Shown: one piece after another, positions 27,460 through 34,198 of the stretch
Layout: each line of letters begins with the position of its first letter
How positions within the stretch are numbered: position 1 is the first letter of the stretch
NCBI RefSeq assembly: GCF_003994415.1
Contig: NZ_CP034689.1
Location: 2,480,001-2,544,000 of the forward strand
Length of the DNA: 64,000 nt
Source: Achromobacter spanius
GTDB lineage: Bacteria > Pseudomonadota > Gammaproteobacteria > Burkholderiales > Burkholderiaceae_B
Direction of reading: 5' to 3'
Notes under the pieces: generated by a model
What the model saw: the letters and a program-made list of their open reading frames with translations, nothing else
Database searches by the model: none
Told to the model about the DNA's origin: nothing
Program-made: the position numbers and the translations under genes

Positions 27460-27906
27460 TTATTGTGGCTTCCATTCGCGTCCGTCCGTGGACCGGAAGC
27501 GGCCGCCGGTGGCGCAGCATCCGCCCGCGCCCATCGCCATTTCGCCGATGATGGCTTCCACCGTGTTGCCTTCGCGGCTTAAGGACTGGCGTTGGCAGGA
27601 CATGAATGACGGGTAGAACTCGGGTTCCAGCACCTTCGTCCAGCGGCGGGCGCCGGCTGACGTGGAATCGGGATCGGCCTCGTTCAGGTAGACCTCGCAA
27701 TCGTGGACGATCAAGTGCACCTGTTGGCCGTTCAACTCGCCCTTGAATTCCCGGTGGGGCGCCAGGTCCTTGAACAAGCGTTGTTCCAAGGTCAGCTTGG
27801 GCGAGTCGTCAGGCTTGTCGCAGCCCGCCAGCAGCGGCAGGGCCAGCAAGGCAAAGGCGGCAAGGGCGCGGCGCGCGGTCTTGCGGTGGACAGCCGGTGT
27901 CGTCAT
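27460..27906 (-). CDS. Small lipoprotein of unknown function
   Basis: A 148-residue protein with a lipoprotein signal: ALAAFALLALPLLAGC, lipobox LAGC with the modified Cys near residue 29. The mature domain has four more cysteines (HDCEVY, MSCQRQ, GGCCATGG) and repeated WK.. ends; a disulfide-stabilised periplasmic domain is likely. It overlaps the stop of the GlxA-type regulator by four bases and is translated after it. The family is not recognised. Confidence 0.8.
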   Translation of the reverse strand: MTTPAVHRKTARRALAAFALLALPLLAGCDKPDDSPKLTLEQRLFKDLAPHREFKGELNGQQVHLIVHDCEVYLNEADPDSTSAGARRWTKVLEPEFYPSFMSCQRQSLSREGNTVEAIIGEMAMGAGGCCATGGRFRSTDGREWKPQ

Positions 27907-28886
27907 GGAGCGGGCCTGTTGTGCATCGGGCCCACATGTTGTAGGACCATTTTTTTCGACATCTTACCGGCGGCTTGCAAGGCGCTGGCGCGTTCCTGCC
28001 GCAGCCGTCGCAGCACTTCGGTGGGCGCCACGCCGAAGTGCGCCGCGAACTTACGTTGGAAGGTGCGGCGCGACATATGACAGGCATCGGCCATGTCATC
28101 CACCGACCAGCGGGCCGACAGCTTTGCTTCAATCTTTTCGACCAGATCCCGGAACGGTGCCGCCACGCGGTCTTGCAAGCGCAACGTCTGGCTGTACTGG
28201 CGCTGGTCGCCATCGCGCCGCATGAAGACGACCAGCCGGCGCGCCACCTGTTGCGACAGCGCGGCGCCCACGTCGCGTTCGATCAGCGCCAAGGCCAGGT
28301 CGATGCCGGCCGTGACGCCCGCCGACGTCCAGTACTTGCCGCTTTCGATGAAGATGCGGTCGTCTTGCACGCGCAGCGCGGGGTGCATCTGCCGCAGCCG
28401 GTCGGCGGACCGCCAATGCGTGGTGACGGCGCGGCCATCCAGCAGGCCGGCCGCGGCCAGCACGAAGGCGCCGGTACACACGCTGCACGTGCGCGGCGCG
28501 CCAGCGTTGCGGCGGCGCAACCAGGCCATCGTTTCGGGATGGGCGCTGGCGCGGTCCGCGCCCGGGCCGCCCGGTACCAGCAGCATGTCGATGGGTGCGT
28601 CGTCGTCTTGTGTGAAGGTGCGGTCCACCTGCATGCGCAGGCCCTGTTCCCAGGTGCTGACGACCGGCGTGGCGGCGATCGTGCTCAACTGGTAAAGCGG
28701 CTTTTCCGCCTCTTCGTTGGCGGAACTGAATGCCTGCCAGGGGCCGGCCAGATCCAGCGGCTGGAAGCCGTCGTACAGCATGAACACCACGCGCCGTGGC
28801 GCGGTTTGGCCGCATTCTGGCGCACTGGCGCGGGCGCGTCCGCCTATGCTGGACGCTGGCATTTCTGAGGGAGCATCGTCATGCAT
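27903..28886 (-). CDS. GlxA-type regulator: DJ-1/PfpI-like domain with AraC DNA-binding domain
   Basis: A 327-residue protein with an N-terminal glutamine-amidotransferase-like domain (VVFMLYDGFQPLDLAGPWQAF; LLVPGGPG; CSVCTGAFVLAAAGLLDGRAVTTHW) and a C-terminal AraC domain (WSVDDMADACHMSRRTFQRKFAAHFGVAPTEVLRRLR). Such regulators sense small nitrogen compounds or amides. The start at 28886 has AAGAGA upstream and makes the coding region overlap the start of the divergent DJ-1 gene by six bases; an internal ATG at 28862 would remove the overlap. The lipoprotein gene follows with an ATGA overlap. Confidence 0.9.
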   Translation of the reverse strand: MHDDAPSEMPASSIGGRARASAPECGQTAPRRVVFMLYDGFQPLDLAGPWQAFSSANEEAEKPLYQLSTIAATPVVSTWEQGLRMQVDRTFTQDDDAPIDMLLVPGGPGADRASAHPETMAWLRRRNAGAPRTCSVCTGAFVLAAAGLLDGRAVTTHWRSADRLRQMHPALRVQDDRIFIESGKYWTSAGVTAGIDLALALIERDVGAALSQQVARRLVVFMRRDGDQRQYSQTLRLQDRVAAPFRDLVEKIEAKLSARWSVDDMADACHMSRRTFQRKFAAHFGVAPTEVLRRLRQERASALQAAGKMSKKMVLQHVGPMHNRPAP

Positions 28887-29555
28887 GTGAATTTTCTCTT
28901 GTTCGAAGGACTGACCCAGCTGGATATGACCGGACCCTACGAGGTCTTGGCGAACGTGCCGGACTTTAGCGTGGATTTTGTCGCAAAAACGCGCGATCCG
29001 GTACGGTGTGATCGCGGCTTGCAATTCGTGCCCACGCAAACCCTTGCGTCGGCAAGGCAGTGCGACCTGCTGGTGGTGCCGGGCGGGCCGGGCACGGATG
29101 ACGCCATCATCGACGCGGACTGGGTGGCGTTCACGCGCACGCAGGGCCTGGCGGCGCAATACCTCTTCGGCATCTGCACGGGGTCGCTGCTGCCGGGCGC
29201 GGCGGGCCTCTTGCGCGGCAAGCGCGCGTCCAGCCACTGGCGCGCGCGCGAACTGCTGGCGCGCTTTGGCGCGATTCCCAGCGAGGAACGCCTGTGCGTG
29301 GACGGCAATACCTACACGGCCGGGGGCGTGACGTCGGGCATCGACATGGGCCTGAAAGTGGTGGCGGCGCTGTGCGGCGAAGACGTGGCCAAGCTGATCC
29401 AGTTGCAGATCGAGTACGACCCCAAGCCGCCGTTCCCGGGCGGCACGCCCGCCACGTCCGAGCCCGCCGTGGTTGAGCGTTACCTGGCCATGTCAGCGGC
29501 GCGCTTTGCACGGCGCGCCGCGCGGGTGGACCAGGCGGCCGCCAACATGCCTTAG
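28881..29555 (+). CDS. DJ-1/PfpI-family protein, isonitrile hydratase-like
   Basis: A 224-residue protein with GAGGGA before ATG 28881. It follows the isonitrile hydratase/DJ-1 pattern: FLLFEGLTQLDMTGPYEVL, LLVVPGGPGTDDAI, a nucleophile elbow GICTGSLLPGAAGLLRGKRASSHW with Cys near residue 95, and YTAGGVTSGIDMGL. It is homologous to the sensor domain of its divergent neighbour, suggesting an enzyme and a regulator derived from the same fold and possibly seeing the same ligand (inference). Confidence 0.9.
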   Translation: MHVNFLLFEGLTQLDMTGPYEVLANVPDFSVDFVAKTRDPVRCDRGLQFVPTQTLASARQCDLLVVPGGPGTDDAIIDADWVAFTRTQGLAAQYLFGICTGSLLPGAAGLLRGKRASSHWRARELLARFGAIPSEERLCVDGNTYTAGGVTSGIDMGLKVVAALCGEDVAKLIQLQIEYDPKPPFPGGTPATSEPAVVERYLAMSAARFARRAARVDQAAANMP

Positions 29556-29576
29556 CAAGCAAGGGCGTGGGGTGGG

Positions 29577-30059
29577 CTACTTGTTCAGATGGTCCAGCGG
29601 CAACGGGCTTTGCGGCTTCACCGTTTGAATGGCGAAGTTGCTGCGGATGTCTTTCACGCCGGTCAGCTTCAATAGCGTGCCCAGCAAAAAGCGCTCGTAG
29701 CCGCGCAGGTCCGGCACCACCACTTGCAGCAGGAAGTCGGACTCGCCCGACACCAGATGCGCCGCAATGACTTCGGGCAGGGCGCTGACCTCTTTGCGGA
29801 ATTGCTCGGCGTCGCGCTCGTGGTGCCGTTCCACCTTCACGCCGACGAACACGGTCAGGCCCAGACCCACTTCGTCCGGCGCCAACCGCGCTTCGTATCC
29901 CTGGATCACGCCCGCGTCTTCCAGCATGCGCACCCGCCGCAGGCACGGCGACGGCGACAAGCCAATCTGCTCGGCCAGCTCTACATTGCTCAGGCGGCCG
30001 TTCTGCTGCAAGGCTTCAAGAATACGGCGGTCATACGCGTCCAGTTCGTGTTTTGGCAT
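29577..30059 (-). CDS. Lrp/AsnC-family transcriptional regulator
   Basis: A 160-residue regulator starting at MPKHELDAYDRRILEALQQNGRLSNVELAEQIGLSPSPCLRRVRMLEDAGVI (helix-turn-helix) with an AsnC/RAM ligand domain (GVKVERH; HLVSGESDFLLQVVVPDL). It is divergent from a LysE-type exporter across an operator-rich gap, the usual pairing in which the regulator senses an amino acid and induces its export. A longer in-frame start would run through the intergenic region and is rejected. Confidence 0.95.
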   Translation of the reverse strand: MPKHELDAYDRRILEALQQNGRLSNVELAEQIGLSPSPCLRRVRMLEDAGVIQGYEARLAPDEVGLGLTVFVGVKVERHHERDAEQFRKEVSALPEVIAAHLVSGESDFLLQVVVPDLRGYERFLLGTLLKLTGVKDIRSNFAIQTVKPQSPLPLDHLNK

Positions 30060-30115
30060 GAAATTATGAAAAGCTCTATTGGCATGGCGAAACGTGCCAA
30101 TCATCATAATTTCAT
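30058..30115. promoter_or_regulatory. Nested inverted repeats between Lrp and LysE genes
   Basis: ATGAAATTATGA (30058-30069) is the inverse of TCATAATTTCAT (30104-30115). Inside it TTGGCA (30079-30084) pairs with TGCCAA (30095-30100). The two symmetry centres differ by only three bases. Such multiple phased sites suit octameric Lrp-type proteins. The outer left arm covers the regulator start, consistent with autoregulation. Confidence 0.6.
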
Positions 30116-30192
30116 TGGCATGAATTGCAAGCACATGCCAGCCCGATTTACCTAGAATGAGCGCCTTGAAAGCAATGCATGGGAGCGCGGAT

Positions 30193-30825
30193 ATGGCCGA
30201 TATGGCTTTGTTTCTTGGGGCCTTGTTGGTTGTGTATGTGGTGCCAGGCCCGGACATGATCCTGTTGTTGGAAACGGGTGTGCTGCGCGGACGCGGGCAA
30301 GCGCTGGCGGTCGCGGTGGGGCTGGCCATCGCGCGCGCCGCGCATGTGACCTTGGCCGCGCTGGGCCTGGCGGCGTTGTTCAAGACCCATCCCTGGGCGT
30401 TCGACGCCGCCCGCACGGTGGGCGGCTGCTATCTCGTGTGGCTGGGCGTAAAGCTGTTGCGCGCGAAGCCGGTCGTGCTTGACGCCATGGGCCAGCAAGC
30501 GGTGCGCGGCCAGGGGCTGGGAGCGGCGTTGCTCAGCGGCGTGCTGACCAACGTGCTCAACCCGAAGGCTTTGCTGTTTTGCTCGGTGCTGCTGCCGCAA
30601 TTCGTGTCGCCCGCGCACGGATCGATCGGACAACAGTTTGCGGTGCTGGGCGTCATTCTTGTCAGCTTGGGGCTGACGTTCGACGTGATCTGCGCGCTGG
30701 CGGGCGGGGCGGTGGGGCGCTGGATGTCTGCCAGCCCCCGTGCCCAGAAGGTGCAAAGCGTGATCTTTGGCACCGCGCTGATCGGCTTCGGCTTGCGCCT
30801 GACCTTCGCGCAGCGCCCGGCGTAA
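30193..30825 (+). CDS. LysE/RhtB-family amino-acid exporter
   Basis: A 210-residue membrane protein with six hydrophobic segments; starts at MADMALFLG, ATG 30193, after GGGAG. PGPDMILLLETGVLRGRGQALAVAVGLA near the N-terminus and LTNVLNPKALLFC in the middle are LysE/RhtB signatures. It exports amino acids or homoserine-type compounds. Control by the divergent Lrp-type gene is likely. An in-frame ATG at 30157 would add twelve residues without a better ribosome site. Confidence 0.93.
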   Translation: MADMALFLGALLVVYVVPGPDMILLLETGVLRGRGQALAVAVGLAIARAAHVTLAALGLAALFKTHPWAFDAARTVGGCYLVWLGVKLLRAKPVVLDAMGQQAVRGQGLGAALLSGVLTNVLNPKALLFCSVLLPQFVSPAHGSIGQQFAVLGVILVSLGLTFDVICALAGGAVGRWMSASPRAQKVQSVIFGTALIGFGLRLTFAQRPA

Positions 30826-30857
30826 TGCCTGGGTTGCCGGGCGCTGCCCGCTGAACC

Positions 30858-32756
30858 TTATTTGCCGAAAGCGAACTCAGCGGCGTCCACATCGTTGTTG
30901 TCCGCCTGGTCCTTGACGGGCGGGGGCGTGGCGCCGTCTTGCAGCATTTCGGCGGCCGTCAGGCCCTTGGTCAGTTCCAGGGCCTGGCGTTCGAACAGGC
31001 GCCGATACAGGCCGCCCTGCAAGCGGATCAACTGATCATGGCTGCCTTCTTCGATGATGCGGCCGCGGTCCATCACCAGCAGACGGTCCAGCGCGCGCAC
31101 GGTCGACAGGCGGTGCGCCACCACCAGCGTGGTGCGGCCCACCATCAGGCGGTCCATGGCCTGCTGGATCAGCACTTCGCTTTCGCTGTCCAGGCTCGAG
31201 GTGGCTTCGTCCAGGATCAGAATGGGCGAGTCCGCCAGGAACGCGCGCGCAATCGCCACGCGCTGGCGTTCGCCGCCCGACAGCTTGATGCCGCGTTCGC
31301 CCACCAACGTGTCGTAGCCCTTGGGCAGCGTCATGATGAAGTCATGCGCGCTGGCCTGTCGGGCCGCCTGCTCGATCTCGGCCTGGGACGCGCCGGGCCG
31401 GGCATAGGCGATGTTCTCCGCCAGCGTGCGGTGAAACAGCACCGGGTCCTGCTGCACGATCGCGATCTGGCTGCGCAACGACGCCTGCTTCACCTGGGCG
31501 ATGTCTTGCCCGTCGATGGTGATGCGGCCGTCGTTCACGTCGTACAGGCGCTGGATCAGCTTGATGAACGTGGTCTTGCCCGAGCCCGAATGGCCCACCA
31601 GGCCGACGCGTTCCCCGGGCGCGATGCGCGCCGAGAAGTTCCGATACAGCGCCGTGTTGTGCGCGCCATAGCGGAAGGTCACGTCTTCAAAGCGGATTTC
31701 ACCTTCGCGAATGTCAATGGCGCGCGCGCCCGGACGGTCGGCCACGCCCAGCGGCTGGCGCCCCATCGCCACCAGTTCTTCCATGTCGTTGACCGAGCGT
31801 TGCAGGTTGCGGATATGCATGCCCACGTCGCGCAGATAGCCCTGCAACACGAAGAACATCGTCAAGGTGAAGGTGATGTCGCCCACGGTGGCCTGGTTGC
31901 GCGACCACAGCAGCAAGGACGCGCCCAGGATGGCGGCCTGCATCGCCACCAGCATCGCGCCCTGGATGCCGCCGTTCAGCGTGCCGCGCACCCAGGTGCG
32001 GCGCGTGCGGTGGCGCCACTTGTTCACCACGCGATCCAGCCGCGCTTCTTCGCGCGCTTCCGCACCAAAGGCCTTGACCACCGCGTTGCAACTGACGGCG
32101 TCGGCCAGCGCGCCGCCCATGCGCGTGTCCCAGGCGTTGCCCAGGCGCGCGGCCGGCGCCACATAACCCAGCGACAGCGCGGCGGTGACGGCGATGTACA
32201 GCACCGAACCCAGGCCCACCACCAGCCCCATCAAGGGCCAGTGCGCGCCCAGCAGGGCCGTTGCGCCCACCAGCATCACCACGGACGGCAACAGCGCGAT
32301 CAGCAGCGTGTCGTTCAGGATGTCCACGGCCCACATGCCGCGCGTGATCTTGCGCACGGTGGAACCCGCGAAGCTGTTGGCATGCCAGTCGGTGGAAAAG
32401 CGCTGCACGCGGTAGAAGGCGTTCGACACGATTCCGTTCATCATCTTCAACGTGAACGTGATGATGTTCTGGAACACCGCCTGGCGCAGCAGCGTGCCGC
32501 CCACGCCCAGCGCCACCAGCAGCCAGAAGGCCGTGATGGCGGCGTTCCAGGCCAGCGCGTCGCCGCTCGAGCCCGACGCCACGGCGTCAACCAGGCGGCC
32601 GGCATACATCGGCGTCAGGATATCGGCCACGGCCGACAGCAGGGCCAGCAACACAATGACCAGGGTGCGCCAGGGCTGCAAGGCCCAATGCTTGAAGGTA
32701 AAGCCCAGGACGTCCTTGAAGGCCTGTCCTCGAAAGTCGATTTTTTTTCTAGCCAT
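30858..32756 (-). CDS. ABC exporter half-transporter (fused membrane and ATPase domains)
   Basis: A 632-residue protein: six-helix type-IV ABC membrane domain (about residues 20-320, starting WRTLVIVLLALLSAVADILTPMYAGRLVDA) and nucleotide-binding domain (about 355-590) with Walker A GHSGSGKTT, Q-loop VQQDPVLF, signature LSGGERQR, Walker B ILILDEATSSLD and switch VAHRLST. It is an MsbA/multidrug type homodimer or half of a heterodimer. ATG 32756 is preferred over an upstream TTG. The 5' leader carries a small ORF and hairpins (see 32922-32978), unusual for this family. Confidence 0.93.
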   Translation of the reverse strand: MARKKIDFRGQAFKDVLGFTFKHWALQPWRTLVIVLLALLSAVADILTPMYAGRLVDAVASGSSGDALAWNAAITAFWLLVALGVGGTLLRQAVFQNIITFTLKMMNGIVSNAFYRVQRFSTDWHANSFAGSTVRKITRGMWAVDILNDTLLIALLPSVVMLVGATALLGAHWPLMGLVVGLGSVLYIAVTAALSLGYVAPAARLGNAWDTRMGGALADAVSCNAVVKAFGAEAREEARLDRVVNKWRHRTRRTWVRGTLNGGIQGAMLVAMQAAILGASLLLWSRNQATVGDITFTLTMFFVLQGYLRDVGMHIRNLQRSVNDMEELVAMGRQPLGVADRPGARAIDIREGEIRFEDVTFRYGAHNTALYRNFSARIAPGERVGLVGHSGSGKTTFIKLIQRLYDVNDGRITIDGQDIAQVKQASLRSQIAIVQQDPVLFHRTLAENIAYARPGASQAEIEQAARQASAHDFIMTLPKGYDTLVGERGIKLSGGERQRVAIARAFLADSPILILDEATSSLDSESEVLIQQAMDRLMVGRTTLVVAHRLSTVRALDRLLVMDRGRIIEEGSHDQLIRLQGGLYRRLFERQALELTKGLTAAEMLQDGATPPPVKDQADNNDVDAAEFAFGK

Positions 32757-32921
32757 AACAATGGCCTGGCGGCACAAGACACGCCAGGATGTCCTTGTGA
32801 GGAAAGAGGGATAACAAGCCGGATGCGCGAGGCATCGGCAACTGCGTTTACGGGTGTTGAGCGAGCGCGGTGGACCAGTCGCTAGGTAACGGGCTAGCGA
32901 TGGATCCGCGCGGGCGACGAC

Positions 32922-32978
32922 TTAATGGCGTCGCGGGGATACGCGCGGGACGGCGGTGAGCATGGGGCAAAACGTCAT
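32922..32978 (-). CDS. Possible 18-residue leader peptide upstream of the ABC exporter
   Basis: On the minus strand ATG 32978 follows AGGGAGG with four bases between and encodes MTFCPMLTAVPRVSPRRH, then TAA. It ends 165 bases before the exporter ATG. A hairpin TCGCTAG...CTAGCGA (32879-32900) lies between them. Upstream, GGGC-CTTT-GCCC followed by a C/T-rich run (about 33009-33032) lies just after the predicted transcription start. This is the layout of a leader-peptide attenuator. Proline and arginine codons near the end would be natural stalling sites. No homologue is known to me. Confidence 0.4.
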   Translation of the reverse strand: MTFCPMLTAVPRVSPRRH

Positions 32979-33041
32979 GCGGCCTCCCTGGCGGTAAGTG
33001 AAGTGGGTGAAAAAGAAAAGGGGCAAAGGCCCGAATTGCTG

Positions 33042-33070
33042 ATTCTATATAGATGATGTAAGGGAATCAA
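33042..33070 (-). promoter_or_regulatory. Sigma-70-type promoter for the exporter leader
   Basis: On the minus strand TTGATT (33065-33070) and TAGAAT (33042-33047) are separated by 17 bases. It lies in the 353-bp gap 32757-33109 after the end of the LysR gene, pointing at the leader ORF and exporter. Apart from these elements the gap shows no gene. Confidence 0.55.
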
Positions 33071-33109
33071 CGGGGTGAATTGTGTGGGTATTGCCGCTGT
33101 GGGTTTTTT

Positions 33110-34042
33110 TCAACGGCCGGGGCCGTGGGGCTTGAAGGCGGCGAACCCCGCCCAACATTGCTGCGTGAATTCGTACAGCGCATCTTGCGCCGCCAAGGGC
33201 GTGCGCCCGGCCAGGCGCGCCAGCACGTAATGGCCCTGACGCTGGCGATCAGGCGGCAGCGGCACTTCCACCAGTCGCCCCGCCTCTTGTTCGCGCCGCG
33301 TCACGCAGATCACGCCCAGCAGCAGCGTGTCGGTATGCAGCGCCAGGTCGGCCAGCGCATCCAGGTTTTCGCAACGCAGCGTCACCATCTGCTCGGGCGC
33401 GCCGCCCGGCCCCAAGGTGTCGGCAAGCCGCAGCGATACCTCTGGGCTTAGCGTGCTGGAGGCCACCGGATATTGCCGCACCTGTTCGATGCCCACGCGC
33501 TTGTGCGCCAGGATGGGGTGCCCCTTGCGGCAGACCATGCCTGCGCGCAGCGGCGCCAGCGGACGGGTGTCGATATCGGCGGCGTCGTACAGCATGCGCG
33601 CATCGCACACCATGGCATCGATGCGTTCGGCGCGCAGCATGTCGAGCAGCGCCGCCGTGCTGCCGAGTTCGACGCCCACGCGCACCTGGGGCCGGTGGGC
33701 GGCCATGTGCGCCAGAAAGGGCGACAGCAGCAACGATGCCGGGGCGGGGCTCAGGCCGATGGTGAGCGAGCCGGCATCGCCGCCGTGCAACGCCTTCAGT
33801 TCGCGTTGCAGCTCGGCTTCTTCAAAGCGCATGCGGCGCGCGCGCTCGGCCACGCAAGCGCCATAAGGCGTCAGGCGGACCCGGCGCGTGCCGCGATCCA
33901 GCAGCGGCAGGCCCAGCTCGGTTTCCAGCGCCTGGATGCTGCGGCTAAGCGCGGGTTGGGACAGGTTCACCTTTTCCGCCGCCAGCGAAAAAGTGCCGTG
34001 TTCCACCACTGCCAGCAAGTGTTTGAGCTTTTGAAAGTCCAT
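33110..34042 (-). CDS. LysR-family transcriptional regulator, divergent from penicillin acylase
   Basis: A 310-residue LysR protein beginning MDFQKLKHLLAVVEHGTFSLAAEKVNLSQPALSRSIQALETELGLPLLDR. Its effector domain starts LTIGLSPAPASLLLSPFLAHM. It is divergent from the penicillin acylase gene with 156 bp between starts; that gap holds AATGC-attg-GCATT (34071-34084), a candidate LysR box. Control of the acylase, perhaps by an aromatic acid such as phenylacetate, is an inference. Confidence 0.93.
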   Translation of the reverse strand: MDFQKLKHLLAVVEHGTFSLAAEKVNLSQPALSRSIQALETELGLPLLDRGTRRVRLTPYGACVAERARRMRFEEAELQRELKALHGGDAGSLTIGLSPAPASLLLSPFLAHMAAHRPQVRVGVELGSTAALLDMLRAERIDAMVCDARMLYDAADIDTRPLAPLRAGMVCRKGHPILAHKRVGIEQVRQYPVASSTLSPEVSLRLADTLGPGGAPEQMVTLRCENLDALADLALHTDTLLLGVICVTRREQEAGRLVEVPLPPDRQRQGHYVLARLAGRTPLAAQDALYEFTQQCWAGFAAFKPHGPGR

Positions 34043-34198
34043 GAGTTTTGCGCATTGAATCCATGACATAAATGCATTGGCATTATAAGTAGCGGCTTCT
34101 TATCATGGTCCCCGGACGGTGCCCGCCAGAGGCGCCGCATCCCGCGCTGAAGGTCGCTCGCAAGCATGGCGCGGTTTATCAATTTGGAGACAGATTCA

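Noticed and set aside
30939..32885. 648-codon plus-strand frame opposite the ABC exporter
   Set aside because: Very rich in His, Gln, Arg and Ala, the signature of an antisense GC-rich frame; the other strand encodes a complete ABC protein.
33113..33126. ACGGCC-GG-GGCCGT inverted repeat beside a T7 run near the LysR end
   Set aside because: For the minus-strand gene the run is A, not T, and for the plus strand the T-run precedes the stem, so it does not form a terminator.
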